Shown here piece after piece: positions 52,426 through 62,455 of a DNA stretch of 64,000 nucleotides. The notes under the pieces were generated by a model. It ran no database searches and was not told where the DNA came from. It saw only the letters and a list, made by a program, of their open reading frames with translations. How positions within the stretch are numbered: the stretch's first letter is position 1; the number at the start of each line of letters is the position of its first letter. Both the position numbers and the translations under genes were made by a program. The DNA lies in contig CAZDEO010000020.1 in NCBI GenBank assembly GCA_964504445.1, positions 7,380-71,379 on the forward strand. Reading direction: 5' to 3'. Source of the stretch: JACSRF01 sp964504445. Lineage in GTDB: Bacteria > Chloroflexota > Anaerolineae > Promineifilales > Promineifilaceae.

Positions 52426-53112
52426 TCAATCTCGGCGACCACCAGAAAGCAGCAAAACATAGTACAAAAGTGTGCCTATGGCCGTTACTGCCGCCGCCAC
52501 GTAGGTCAAAGCAGCCGCATCCAGAACCCTATCCACGCCTTTGGCCTCATCGCCCATCACAATGCCACTACTGGTCAGCAACTGCTTGGCGCGGCGGCTG
52601 GCGTCAAACTCTACCGGTAGCGTTATCAGGGCAAAAGCCACGCTGGCGGCAAAGAGGATAACACCCAACCAGGCCAGCGTCGTCAACTGCATCAAGAAAC
52701 CGGCAATGAAAACCCACGGACCTAATGAACTGCCAAATTGCACGGCGGGCACCAAGCTGCTACGCAGGCGCAGTGGCCCATATCCGCTGGCATCCTGCAG
52801 AGCGTGGCCCATTTCATGGGCGGCTACCCCTGCCGCCGCCACGCTAGGGGTGCGGTACACCTCCGGGCTGAGCCGCAGCACCTTGGCGCGGGGGTCATAA
52901 TGGTCAGATAATGTGCCCTTTACCTCTTCAATGCGCACGTCATACAACCCTTGCGCATCAAGCAAGGAGCGGGCAATTTCTGCCCCAGTCATATTACGCA
53001 ACGTCCGTACCCGGCTGTACTTTTTGAAGGCGCTTTTGACGCGAGATTGCGCCCAAAAGCCCAGCAGCAAACCGGGTAATGCAAAAACGAGGTATAACGG
53101 GTCAAAGAACAT
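52426..53112 (-). CDS. Membrane-bound neutral zinc metallopeptidase (YugP-like)
   Basis: 228 residues. The first helix is LYLVFALPGLLLGFWAQ, followed by a cytoplasmic part with AHEMGHALQDA as HExxH zinc motif (about 112-122) and three more helices. LSDHYDPRAKVLRLS is a typical conserved strand of this family. Member proteins are integral membrane proteases of poorly known role. Nine bases behind a 48-residue membrane protein gene, and closed by a terminator. Confidence 0.93.
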   Translation of the reverse strand: MFFDPLYLVFALPGLLLGFWAQSRVKSAFKKYSRVRTLRNMTGAEIARSLLDAQGLYDVRIEEVKGTLSDHYDPRAKVLRLSPEVYRTPSVAAAGVAAHEMGHALQDASGYGPLRLRSSLVPAVQFGSSLGPWVFIAGFLMQLTTLAWLGVILFAASVAFALITLPVEFDASRRAKQLLTSSGIVMGDEAKGVDRVLDAAALTYVAAAVTAIGTLLYYVLLLSGGRRD

Positions 53113-53121
53113 CGCTTTTTC

Positions 53122-53268
53122 CTATTTAATCCTTTTTGAGATAGGTACAGGCCTTAAAACTGCCTTCTTTTTTGCATCATGCTGGCGTTTCAAAACCTGT
53201 AACAGAAACAGACCAGTCATTGAAGTCTGTAGAGCTAATAACCATACGAACCAATTTACGCCAGTCAT
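53122..53268 (-). CDS. Small single-pass membrane protein (48 residues)
   Basis: ATG at 53268 with AAGGAG six bases upstream, stop TAG at 53122-53124. One hydrophobic helix (about 4-25, NWFVWLLALQTS then TGLFLLQVL) is followed by a basic tail (KRQHDAKKK and SKRIK), giving an N-out/C-in topology. It ends nine bases before the zinc metallopeptidase, so the two are surely one mRNA. It may be a partner or substrate of that protease. The rest of the gap to pepF (53269-53430) contains a TATAAT at 53357 without a good -35 box. Confidence 0.7.
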   Translation of the reverse strand: MTGVNWFVWLLALQTSMTGLFLLQVLKRQHDAKKKAVLRPVPISKRIK

Positions 53269-53430
53269 GTTAAACTCCTTAAGTTACTATTTTGCTTGAT
53301 TTTGCATATAGTATTGAGGCAAGTCAACATTCTCGCTCCCTTTCCAACGAATGTCTTATAATAGGCGCACTTAGACTAATGCCCCATTCATCAGGCACAG
53401 TGTACGACCTAATTTTGCATGGAGAATTTA

Positions 53431-55242
<1,812 letters not shown>

Positions 55243-55249
55243 TGTTTGC

Positions 55250-55283
55250 AGATTTGATCAATCTTTGGAGATTGGTCAAATCT
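55250..55283. terminator. 15-bp hairpin behind pepF
   Basis: AGATTTGATCAATCT (55250-55264) and AGATTGGTCAAATCT (55269-55283) with a TTGG loop and one G-T wobble. Seven bases after the pepF stop. No T-tract; could be a terminator or mRNA-stabilising hairpin. Confidence 0.65.
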
Positions 55284-55321
55284 CACGGAATTAAAAACGA
55301 ACGGTTAATAAGGAATTTTTG

Positions 55322-56650
55322 ATGCAAGATGACTTTGGACTACCGCATGAACTAAGGGATGGCCTACTGCTGCGCTGGGCCACGCCAGAAGACGCCGAGG
55401 AATTGGCCCAGTTTAACGTAGACGTACACAGCGATAATCATGATGAACCGGATACTTTCCTGGCCCATTGGACACGCGATTTGATGAATGGCGAGCACCC
55501 CACTACCCACGCCGACGACTTCACGGTGGTGGTGGATCCGCAAAATGGGGGCAAAATTGTTTCCAGCCTCAACCTCATCTCTCAGCAATGGGTATATGAG
55601 GGGATTGCCTTTGGTGTAGGCCGGCCGGAGCTGGTGGGTACGCTGCCGGAATACCGGCGGCGGGGATTGGTGCGGGCGCAAATGGAGGCCGTCCACGCCA
55701 AAAGTGCGGCCCGGGGCGAGATGGTGCAAGCCATTACCGGCATTCCCTGGTATTACCGCATGTTTGGCTACGAAATGGGGCTTGACCTGGGCGGCGGGCG
55801 GGAGTTTTTCTGGCAGCGCCGGGGCAACGATAAGCAGCCAGATGAGGAGCTTTACCGCTGGCGCAAAGCAGACGTGGACGACATCCCGCAACTGATGGCC
55901 TTGTATGAGGCAAACGGCCGTTACTCCATGATCCAACGCGTGCGTGACATGGCGCTGTGGACCTACGAACTCAGCAAACCCCACCCAGATTCTCCCTATG
56001 CCCACAACTTCTATCTGATCGAGACCGGGCTGGGAGATGTGGTTGCCTATGTGGAGTGGCGGCAGTGGGGGCAAAGCTTTTTTGTGCGCGAGCTATGTGT
56101 AACGCCTGGTCATTCTTGGCGGGCTGTCGCCTTATTCCTCACCCGCACCTTCAAAGAAGAAGCGGACGCTCTCAACAAAGAGCGGGAAAAGCCCATCCAA
56201 CAAATTACCTTTGGCCTGGGTGACGGGCATCCAGTGTACCGGGCGCTGGGGCGGCAGCTAGAGCGGCAGCGAAAACCCTATGCCTGGTATGTGCGCGTGC
56301 CCGATTTGCCCCGCTTTTTGCAGCACATTACGCCGGTGCTGGATAAGCGGCTGGCAGCCAGCGTGCTGGCAGGCCATTCGGGCACGCTGAAGCTGAACCT
56401 GTACCACCAACACCTGCTATTTGCGTGGGAAAACGGCCGTCTTCTGCCCCCCACCCCCTACGACCCCCAAAATGTAGAAGATGGCGACGCCCACTTTCCG
56501 GACCTCACCTTTTTGCAGCTTCTGTTTGGCTACCGCAGCATGGCTGAACTGGAATACGCGTTTGCCGACTGCTACGCCAGCGAGGAAGGGTGGATTTTAC
56601 TGGACATCTTGTTTCCCAAACGGCCGTCGTTGGTTATTGGCCTGGGCTAA
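55322..56650 (+). CDS. Eis-like GNAT acetyltransferase
   Basis: 442 residues from ATG 55322 (AGGAA seven bases before it; a TTG lies at 55319). The length of an Eis-type protein: an N-terminal GNAT domain with VGTLPEYRRRGLVRAQMEAV (about 105-124), a second GNAT-like domain from about 180, and a C-terminal sterol-carrier-like domain (about 345-435). Eis proteins acetylate amines of aminoglycosides or other polyamines in other bacteria. The substrate here is unknown. It carries three octamers. Confidence 0.85.
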   Translation: MQDDFGLPHELRDGLLLRWATPEDAEELAQFNVDVHSDNHDEPDTFLAHWTRDLMNGEHPTTHADDFTVVVDPQNGGKIVSSLNLISQQWVYEGIAFGVGRPELVGTLPEYRRRGLVRAQMEAVHAKSAARGEMVQAITGIPWYYRMFGYEMGLDLGGGREFFWQRRGNDKQPDEELYRWRKADVDDIPQLMALYEANGRYSMIQRVRDMALWTYELSKPHPDSPYAHNFYLIETGLGDVVAYVEWRQWGQSFFVRELCVTPGHSWRAVALFLTRTFKEEADALNKEREKPIQQITFGLGDGHPVYRALGRQLERQRKPYAWYVRVPDLPRFLQHITPVLDKRLAASVLAGHSGTLKLNLYHQHLLFAWENGRLLPPTPYDPQNVEDGDAHFPDLTFLQLLFGYRSMAELEYAFADCYASEEGWILLDILFPKRPSLVIGLG

Positions 56651-56653
56651 CCC

Positions 56654-56691
56654 ATTGACCATTGAAGATTGAAGATTGAAGATTGACCATT
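56654..56691 (+). repeat. Heptamer tandem repeat that supplies a start codon
   Basis: ATTGACC, three copies of ATTGAAG, then ATTGACC and ATT, in perfect 7-bp register. The last unit contains the TTG at 56683 that is the only plausible start of the next gene. Related to repeats at 35774-35848 and 38686-38727. Confidence 0.8.
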
Positions 56692-57636
56692 CCCAACCCA
56701 ATCCAACCCTTCTTAAACCAACAAGGCGTGCTGGTGCTGGATGGCGGTCTGGCTACCCAGCTAGAAGCGCGGGGCTGCACCCTCAGCGACGCCCTCTGGT
56801 CTGCGCGGCTATTGCGCGATGACCCGGCCCTCATTCGCCAGGTCCACCTGGACTACTATTGGGCCGGCGCAGACTGTGCCATCACCGCCAGTTACCAGGC
56901 CACCATCGCCGGATTCATGCGCCAGGGCATGAGCGCAACGGCTGCCGCCAACCTCATCCATCTTTCGGTGCAGCTTGCCCAGGAAGCCCGCGACCAGTTT
57001 TGGCAGCATGCCAATCGCCAGCAACGGCTGCGCCCCCTGGTAGCTGCCAGCGTTGGCCCCTACGGCGCTTACCTGGCCGATGGCTCTGAGTACAACGGCC
57101 GTTACGATTTAGATGAAGCCGGATTGCGTGCCTTTCACCGGGAACGCTGGCACATTTTGGCCGGGGCGCAGCCTGACCTCTTCGCCTGCGAAACCATCCC
57201 CTCCTTCGCCGAGGCGCGGGCGTTGGCCAGCCTGTTGCCCGAAACGCCCCACCTGCTGGCCTGGTTCAGCTTTAGCTGCCGCGATGGCCGGCACATTAGC
57301 GACGGCATGCCCATAGCCGACTGCGCCTCCTTTTTGAACACCTACCAGCAAGTCGCCGCCATTGGCGTCAACTGCACGCCGCCACGCTTCATCCCCAGCC
57401 TCATCCAGCAAATTCAGGCTGTCACCACCAAGCCCATTGTCATTTACCCCAATTCAGGAGAAACCTATGACACGGTGACAAAACAGTGGCAGGGGCTAAG
57501 CGTGCCCGCAGAGTTCGGCACCTACAGTCGGGAGTGGCGCAAGCTGGGGGCCGCGTTGATTGGCGGCTGTTGCCGCACCACCCCGGCGCACATTCGCCAG
57601 ATTCGGGACCGTGTGCCGGGGTGGCATAAAGAGTAG
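56683..57636 (+). CDS. mmuM: Homocysteine S-methyltransferase
   Basis: 317 residues. VLDGGLATQLEARG starts the barrel. The zinc site is AIGVNCTPPRFI (first Cys) plus GGCCRTTPAHIRQI (two Cys) near the end. It methylates homocysteine from S-methylmethionine or a similar donor to give methionine. No cobalamin or folate domain is attached, which points to the MmuM/BhmT group. The TTG start at 56683 lies in the heptamer repeat; no ATG exists before the conserved region. Confidence 0.92.
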   Translation: MTIPNPIQPFLNQQGVLVLDGGLATQLEARGCTLSDALWSARLLRDDPALIRQVHLDYYWAGADCAITASYQATIAGFMRQGMSATAAANLIHLSVQLAQEARDQFWQHANRQQRLRPLVAASVGPYGAYLADGSEYNGRYDLDEAGLRAFHRERWHILAGAQPDLFACETIPSFAEARALASLLPETPHLLAWFSFSCRDGRHISDGMPIADCASFLNTYQQVAAIGVNCTPPRFIPSLIQQIQAVTTKPIVIYPNSGETYDTVTKQWQGLSVPAEFGTYSREWRKLGAALIGGCCRTTPAHIRQIRDRVPGWHKE

Positions 57637-57681
57637 AGATTGTGGCGGTTTTTACCCTCCAATCCCTACTCTCTGGTCTGT

Positions 57682-59772
57682 TTAAGGCACGGTAATGGCA
57701 TCCATAACGGGTTGGAAAACGGCCGTTACCAGCCCATCCCGTTCCCCTGCCGGCGCAACCAGCATCACAAAATACACAATTGCGCCATCGTCATACAAAC
57801 CAATGCTCACGGGGAAGCCCTGCAGCTCTGTTTCATAGAGTGTCCAGGTTCGCCCCTCAGCATCCTCATATTCACCGCTGCTTTCTGGTGTGGCCTCTAG
57901 CTGAAGTTGGCTGGCTAACAATTCCAACAATGCCTCGCCGCTAAACATGGTTGCCGGAACTGCCTGCTGCAGCACGGCCGTTTGGTCCAGCGCCGACGCC
58001 CCCCGCACATAAGAGCCAAAGCCCATATCCTCCCAACCATCTGGGGCCACACTTTCAAGGCGCACAATGCCCAGATCAATGGTCACCGGAACCAGCGCCA
58101 ATTCTGCCGCTTCACCCCCATCCACTCCCGCAAACACAGGACTGCCCATGGCAGCAATACAAGTCGCATTAGGTACAGCCAGCGGGTCAACCCAAAAGGC
58201 CAGTACCATTTCTCGCGGGCAGACATCCGCGAGACTGACGCCATGCCCCATAGCCGGGTACTCAAAGACAGAAGCATTACTCAGGCCCGCTGCCACCTGT
58301 TCACCCCAGGCTGGCGGCGTAATGGGATCAAATTCACCGGCTAATATCAATGTCGGAATGTCGCTAACAACCAGCTCATTTTCGCGGACATCTGCTGTGC
58401 CCGCACCCCAAAAGGCACATACCTGTTCGTCAATTGCAGCATTCAGCCCAAAAACTTCCGCCAATTCTGGGTAAGCAGCCGCCGCAGCCACGCCATCCCC
58501 CGGAGCGCTAAAGGCCGCCTCTTCACTGCATTGCACCGCATACTGCATCCCCACGCTCACAAAGTCCACATTGAGCAAAAAGCTAGAAAGCAGCGTTCCC
58601 AAATTAGTGGTGTTGCCTTCCTGCACTTCGTAAATAAGCTGGGGCAAGATCGGAATCAACTCCGCCGCATAGAGCGATTGGAACAAGATGGAAATCAGAT
58701 CATCCCCCCCCATAATAGCCTCATAACGGTCTCCGGCAAATATGTTCAAGACCGGCACTATCACCGGTTCTGCGTTGAGTTGGTCCACCAAATCATAGAA
58801 AACCGCTTCAAGATTAGGATATGTTTCGTTGCAGCCTGAATCGGCCGCACAACTGGCAAAGAAAGCGGCAAACGCCCGGTCGGCATTGGCGGCTATTTCC
58901 GTATTGAGGTCGGCAGAGAGGGGATAGCTGGAATCCAGCACAGCGCTGCGCACACCGGCAGGAAAGTCACGCATGATGGTTTGAGCCAGGCGCGTACCAT
59001 AGGAAATGCCAAAGAGGTTCCACTGCTCATACCCCAGAGCAGCACGTAACGCGTCCACGTCAGCGGCACTTTGCGCACTGTTGAATGCTGTAAAGTTGAC
59101 ATTCTCAGCCAGCAGACGTTGGTGACACTCGGTCAGGGTCTCAATAACCAGATTGATCTCTTCCTCTGGCTCCAGGTCCATTTCCAAAGTTTCGTAGGCT
59201 AATTCTGTGTATTCGGGGCAGGCCAGGGAGGGTTCAGAGTAACCGGTGCCCCGCTGGTCGAACATGATGAAGTCGCGGTCCGCCAGGAAGGGGGCGAAAC
59301 GTTCCTCAAAGATGAGGGGCACGGTTTCCAAGGCGTCACCGCCGGGACCACCTTCCAGGTACACGATCGGATCGGGGGCGGGGTTGGTGCTGGCGCTGGG
59401 GAAGATGGCCACGTGGAGGCGTAGCGTACGGCCGTTTGCCGCATCAAAATGATCTTCAGGCACAGTCAAATAGCCACAGCGCACATCCCGACCTGCGGGC
59501 ACCTCAAACTGGCAGCGCGCTTCCTCAAAAACAGGCTGGAAAGCAGGCACAGCGGTGGCGGTAGGCGCCGCCGTCAGGGTGGGCGCGGCCGTTGCTGTAG
59601 CCGGGGGTTGGGAAGTCGCGGTAGGCGCAACGGCCGTTTCCGTTGGCTTAATCGCCTCTATTTCCGCTTCTGTAACAGCCGGAGGCGTAGGGGTTGATTC
59701 TGCGCCGCTACACGCAGCTAACAGCAACAACATCACAAACACAAAACCAAACATCTTACTAAACTTTTTCAC
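57682..59772 (-). CDS. TAP-type alpha/beta hydrolase lipoprotein
   Basis: 696 residues, taking GTG at 59772 with AAGGAG six bases ahead. The frame's ATG at 59790 lies just upstream of that site. The signal peptide ends with the lipobox LLLLAAC. A T/P/A-rich linker (about 25-85) is followed by the hydrolase: VYLEGGPGG (oxyanion), DQRGTGYSEP, the nucleophile in FGISYGTRLA, Asp in LAGEFDPITPP and His in MGHGVS. These proteins act as extracellular tripeptidyl or proline aminopeptidases. A further domain of about 180 residues follows the hydrolase. Confidence 0.92.
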   Translation of the reverse strand: MKKFSKMFGFVFVMLLLLAACSGAESTPTPPAVTEAEIEAIKPTETAVAPTATSQPPATATAAPTLTAAPTATAVPAFQPVFEEARCQFEVPAGRDVRCGYLTVPEDHFDAANGRTLRLHVAIFPSASTNPAPDPIVYLEGGPGGDALETVPLIFEERFAPFLADRDFIMFDQRGTGYSEPSLACPEYTELAYETLEMDLEPEEEINLVIETLTECHQRLLAENVNFTAFNSAQSAADVDALRAALGYEQWNLFGISYGTRLAQTIMRDFPAGVRSAVLDSSYPLSADLNTEIAANADRAFAAFFASCAADSGCNETYPNLEAVFYDLVDQLNAEPVIVPVLNIFAGDRYEAIMGGDDLISILFQSLYAAELIPILPQLIYEVQEGNTTNLGTLLSSFLLNVDFVSVGMQYAVQCSEEAAFSAPGDGVAAAAAYPELAEVFGLNAAIDEQVCAFWGAGTADVRENELVVSDIPTLILAGEFDPITPPAWGEQVAAGLSNASVFEYPAMGHGVSLADVCPREMVLAFWVDPLAVPNATCIAAMGSPVFAGVDGGEAAELALVPVTIDLGIVRLESVAPDGWEDMGFGSYVRGASALDQTAVLQQAVPATMFSGEALLELLASQLQLEATPESSGEYEDAEGRTWTLYETELQGFPVSIGLYDDGAIVYFVMLVAPAGERDGLVTAVFQPVMDAITVP

Positions 59773-59868
59773 AAATAACTCCTTATCCAATTCTATGTAC
59801 CGCTGCCTTCAGGCATCCTCTGGGAATATCCATGAATTCAGCGCATACCCCAGGCAATTCCATGCCAC

Positions 59869-62292
59869 TTAAGTTAACACCCGCTTCAGGGCATCAGTCA
59901 AAGACATCGCCCACCCGCTGGCCCAGGCCTGCTCATAAACCGCGCCACCAAGCTGGCCCTTCACCTGAGCCAGCAATTCCTCTGTTTCCACCTGGTACCG
60001 TGGCGGGGGCGAGATTCCCAACTCCTGCTGTAAGCGCTGGCTGGCAGCAAAAAGCTGCACTGCCGCGGCGCCATCTCCCAGGGCCAGGCGCGCCGCCCCA
60101 ACTGCCCGCAGCGAAATGGCTAGCTCTGGCTTATCCCCCAACTGCTGCCGCAGGCTGGTGCTCTGGCGAAAATGCGCCAGCCCCGTCACCGGGTCGCCCT
60201 GTTCCACGGCAATTTCGCCCAACCCATGTAGGGCAAAGCTCAGGTTGCGATCATGGCCAATTTCGCGGCATACCTGGGCACATTCCAGGTAAAGCTGCTC
60301 CGCATCCTTCAGGTTTCCCAGGCGGCGCTGCACAATAGCCAGGTTGTTCAGGGTGGAAATGACCTCATCCCGCTGGGCCAGCTTGCGGCGCAGCGTCAGC
60401 GTTTGCTCCAGCAGGTTACTGGCCTGACCGTAATCTCCCGCAGAACCGGCCAAAATCGCCAGATTCTCCAATGAGCGGCACATACCCGGCTCATCGCCCA
60501 CAGCCTGCTGCATGGCCAAGGCTCTTTCGTGAAAGCCTTGCGCCTGGCTTAAGTCCCCCTGCAAGCGGGCAAATTGCCCGGCGCGGTTCAACACCAGCGC
60601 CGCCAAGGGATCTGGCCTGCTAGCCAGAGCCAGGGCGGCTTCCAGCCAGTGCCGCCCTTCACTCAGATAGCCGCGCACGTACCAAAAGTGCTGCAAACCT
60701 TCTACCATTTCGAGGATAAAGGATGGATCAACGGCCGTTTCCACCCCCCACAGCAGCGCCGCCCGCAGTTGATGATATTCCAGTTCTAGGCGGTTTAGCC
60801 AGGCAATTTGCGCCGCGCCCCTGGCCAGGTACGGTTGCGCCGCCCGCACCAGCCCGCCGTAATAATAGGCGTGCGCTTCCTGGGCAACGGCCATTTTGCC
60901 CTGTCCCCTTAAGTTCGCCTGGGCATATTCGCGCAATGTTTCCAGCATAGCGTAGCGCCCTTCACCCTCTGCGCTGGGAGCGTAGCTAAGCAAGCTTTTT
61001 TCTACCAACGACTGCAGCATGGGCACCACGTTCAGGTGCCAATTGCTAATCGCCAGTCTCTCCATGACGCCCGCCACGGCTGCGGCCGTAAAGTCGCCCA
61101 CAAATACCCCCAACAGGTCAAACAAGTCACATTCCAGAGGCTCCAGAAGGTGGTAGCTCCAATCAATTGCGCCGCTGAGGGACTGCTGGCGCGGTGTCAG
61201 GTCCCGCGGGCCGCCCGTCAGCGTGGCCAGGCGCGACTGTAGTTGGGTCAAGACCTGGGCCGCAGATAGCCACTTCATCTGGGCCGCCGCCATCTCAATA
61301 GCCAGGGGCAGACCATCCAACCAGGCGCAAATGCGGGCTACGTCGGCCACGTTTTCCCCATTCAGGCGAAAGTCAGGCCGCACCGCCCGCGCCCGTTCCT
61401 GAAACAGCCGCAGAGCAGGATAGCGAGAGAGGTAGGAAACGGCCGTTGTCGTAGGCAAATTGTGCACGTCTGGCAGCGGCAAAGGCGGCACAGGAAACTC
61501 ATGCTCGCCATACAGGTGCAGCACGGCCCGGCTGGTCACCAGCGCCTTCACCCCCGGTGCGGCAGCCAGCAGTTCGGTGACCCATGGAGCCGCGTCCAGC
61601 ACCTGCTCAAAATTATCCAGCACCAGCAGCAGGCGGCGCGGGCGCAAAAATTCTTGCACCGCCTGGCGCAGCGCCCGCGGGCCACCCCCAGCCCGCTGCG
61701 GTTCGGCCACATTCAAGGTATGCGCCACGGCCGTCAACACCTGCTCGGCATCGCTAATGGGCGCCAGCGGTACAAAACAAACACCTTGCGCAAAAGTATT
61801 AGACCCGGCCAGGTCAGTGGCCGCCGCCAGGGCCAGCCGGGTTTTGCCCGTACCGGGCGGCCCAGTGAAGGTTAACAAACGCACCCCCGGTCGTTGGAGC
61901 AGGTCACAAACGGCCGTTACTTCTCGCCGGCGCCCCACAAAACTAGTCAGTGGGGCGGGCAAATTGCTGCAGCGACCCTCTTCTGGGGCCGCTGCTTCCA
62001 GTGGGGCCGCTGCGGGCGCTGGTTTGAAAACCGGCGTGTGGGCGTCAGCCGCCGGCGGTGTTTGGCTGACGCCACGGGCAAAGCGCACAAAGCTCTCCCG
62101 CCCAGATTCGGGCACAGCCAATGCTTCAGCCAGCAATTCCGCCAATTGAGACGACGGCCGTAAATCCCCTGCCTCCAGGCGGCGAATGGTGCTGGCCGAG
62201 CAATGGGCGCGCTGCGCCAGGGCCACACGGCTAAGATCCAAAGCCCGGCGGCGACGCTTTAACCAGGAAGGGAAGGATTCGGCAACGGTCAT
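59869..62292 (-). CDS. XRE-type regulator with NB-ARC ATPase and TPR repeats
   Basis: 807 residues. The HTH is at about 8-62 (WLKRRRRALDLSRVALAQRA, then SASTIRRLEAG). The NB-ARC/AAA ATPase has GPPGTGKTRLALAAA at 144-158, VLDNFEQVLDA as Walker B (about 230) and LPLAIEMAAAQ as the GxP-like motif (about 335). The TPR part is about 560-790, with RDEVISTLNNLAIVQRRLGN and similar units. Such STAND proteins sense a signal by TPR and switch with ATP/ADP. It faces the beta-helix gene across 163 bp that contains a direct repeat. Confidence 0.92.
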   Translation of the reverse strand: MTVAESFPSWLKRRRRALDLSRVALAQRAHCSASTIRRLEAGDLRPSSQLAELLAEALAVPESGRESFVRFARGVSQTPPAADAHTPVFKPAPAAAPLEAAAPEEGRCSNLPAPLTSFVGRRREVTAVCDLLQRPGVRLLTFTGPPGTGKTRLALAAATDLAGSNTFAQGVCFVPLAPISDAEQVLTAVAHTLNVAEPQRAGGGPRALRQAVQEFLRPRRLLLVLDNFEQVLDAAPWVTELLAAAPGVKALVTSRAVLHLYGEHEFPVPPLPLPDVHNLPTTTAVSYLSRYPALRLFQERARAVRPDFRLNGENVADVARICAWLDGLPLAIEMAAAQMKWLSAAQVLTQLQSRLATLTGGPRDLTPRQQSLSGAIDWSYHLLEPLECDLFDLLGVFVGDFTAAAVAGVMERLAISNWHLNVVPMLQSLVEKSLLSYAPSAEGEGRYAMLETLREYAQANLRGQGKMAVAQEAHAYYYGGLVRAAQPYLARGAAQIAWLNRLELEYHQLRAALLWGVETAVDPSFILEMVEGLQHFWYVRGYLSEGRHWLEAALALASRPDPLAALVLNRAGQFARLQGDLSQAQGFHERALAMQQAVGDEPGMCRSLENLAILAGSAGDYGQASNLLEQTLTLRRKLAQRDEVISTLNNLAIVQRRLGNLKDAEQLYLECAQVCREIGHDRNLSFALHGLGEIAVEQGDPVTGLAHFRQSTSLRQQLGDKPELAISLRAVGAARLALGDGAAAVQLFAASQRLQQELGISPPPRYQVETEELLAQVKGQLGGAVYEQAWASGWAMSLTDALKRVLT

Positions 62293-62320
62293 TGTTGCGG
62301 ATTATAGCAGTTACCCCCGT

Positions 62321-62343
62321 AAAAGGTGTCAAAAAAGGTGTCA
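62321..62343 (+). promoter_or_regulatory. Two direct 11-bp repeats between divergent genes
   Basis: AAAAGGTGTCA at 62321-62331 and 62333-62343, a 12-bp period, 29 bp upstream of the XRE/NB-ARC start. A candidate operator for that regulator; it could also control the divergent beta-helix gene. Confidence 0.45.
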
Positions 62344-62455
62344 CTATTAATCACTGACTTTCATCTTCCTTTGCCTTATGCTGGCCGGCAGGGCACAGCG
62401 CGTAAGGATACCGCGGCGGCCAAGTTTGCTAGAAAACCAATCAAAGGAGCTGTTT

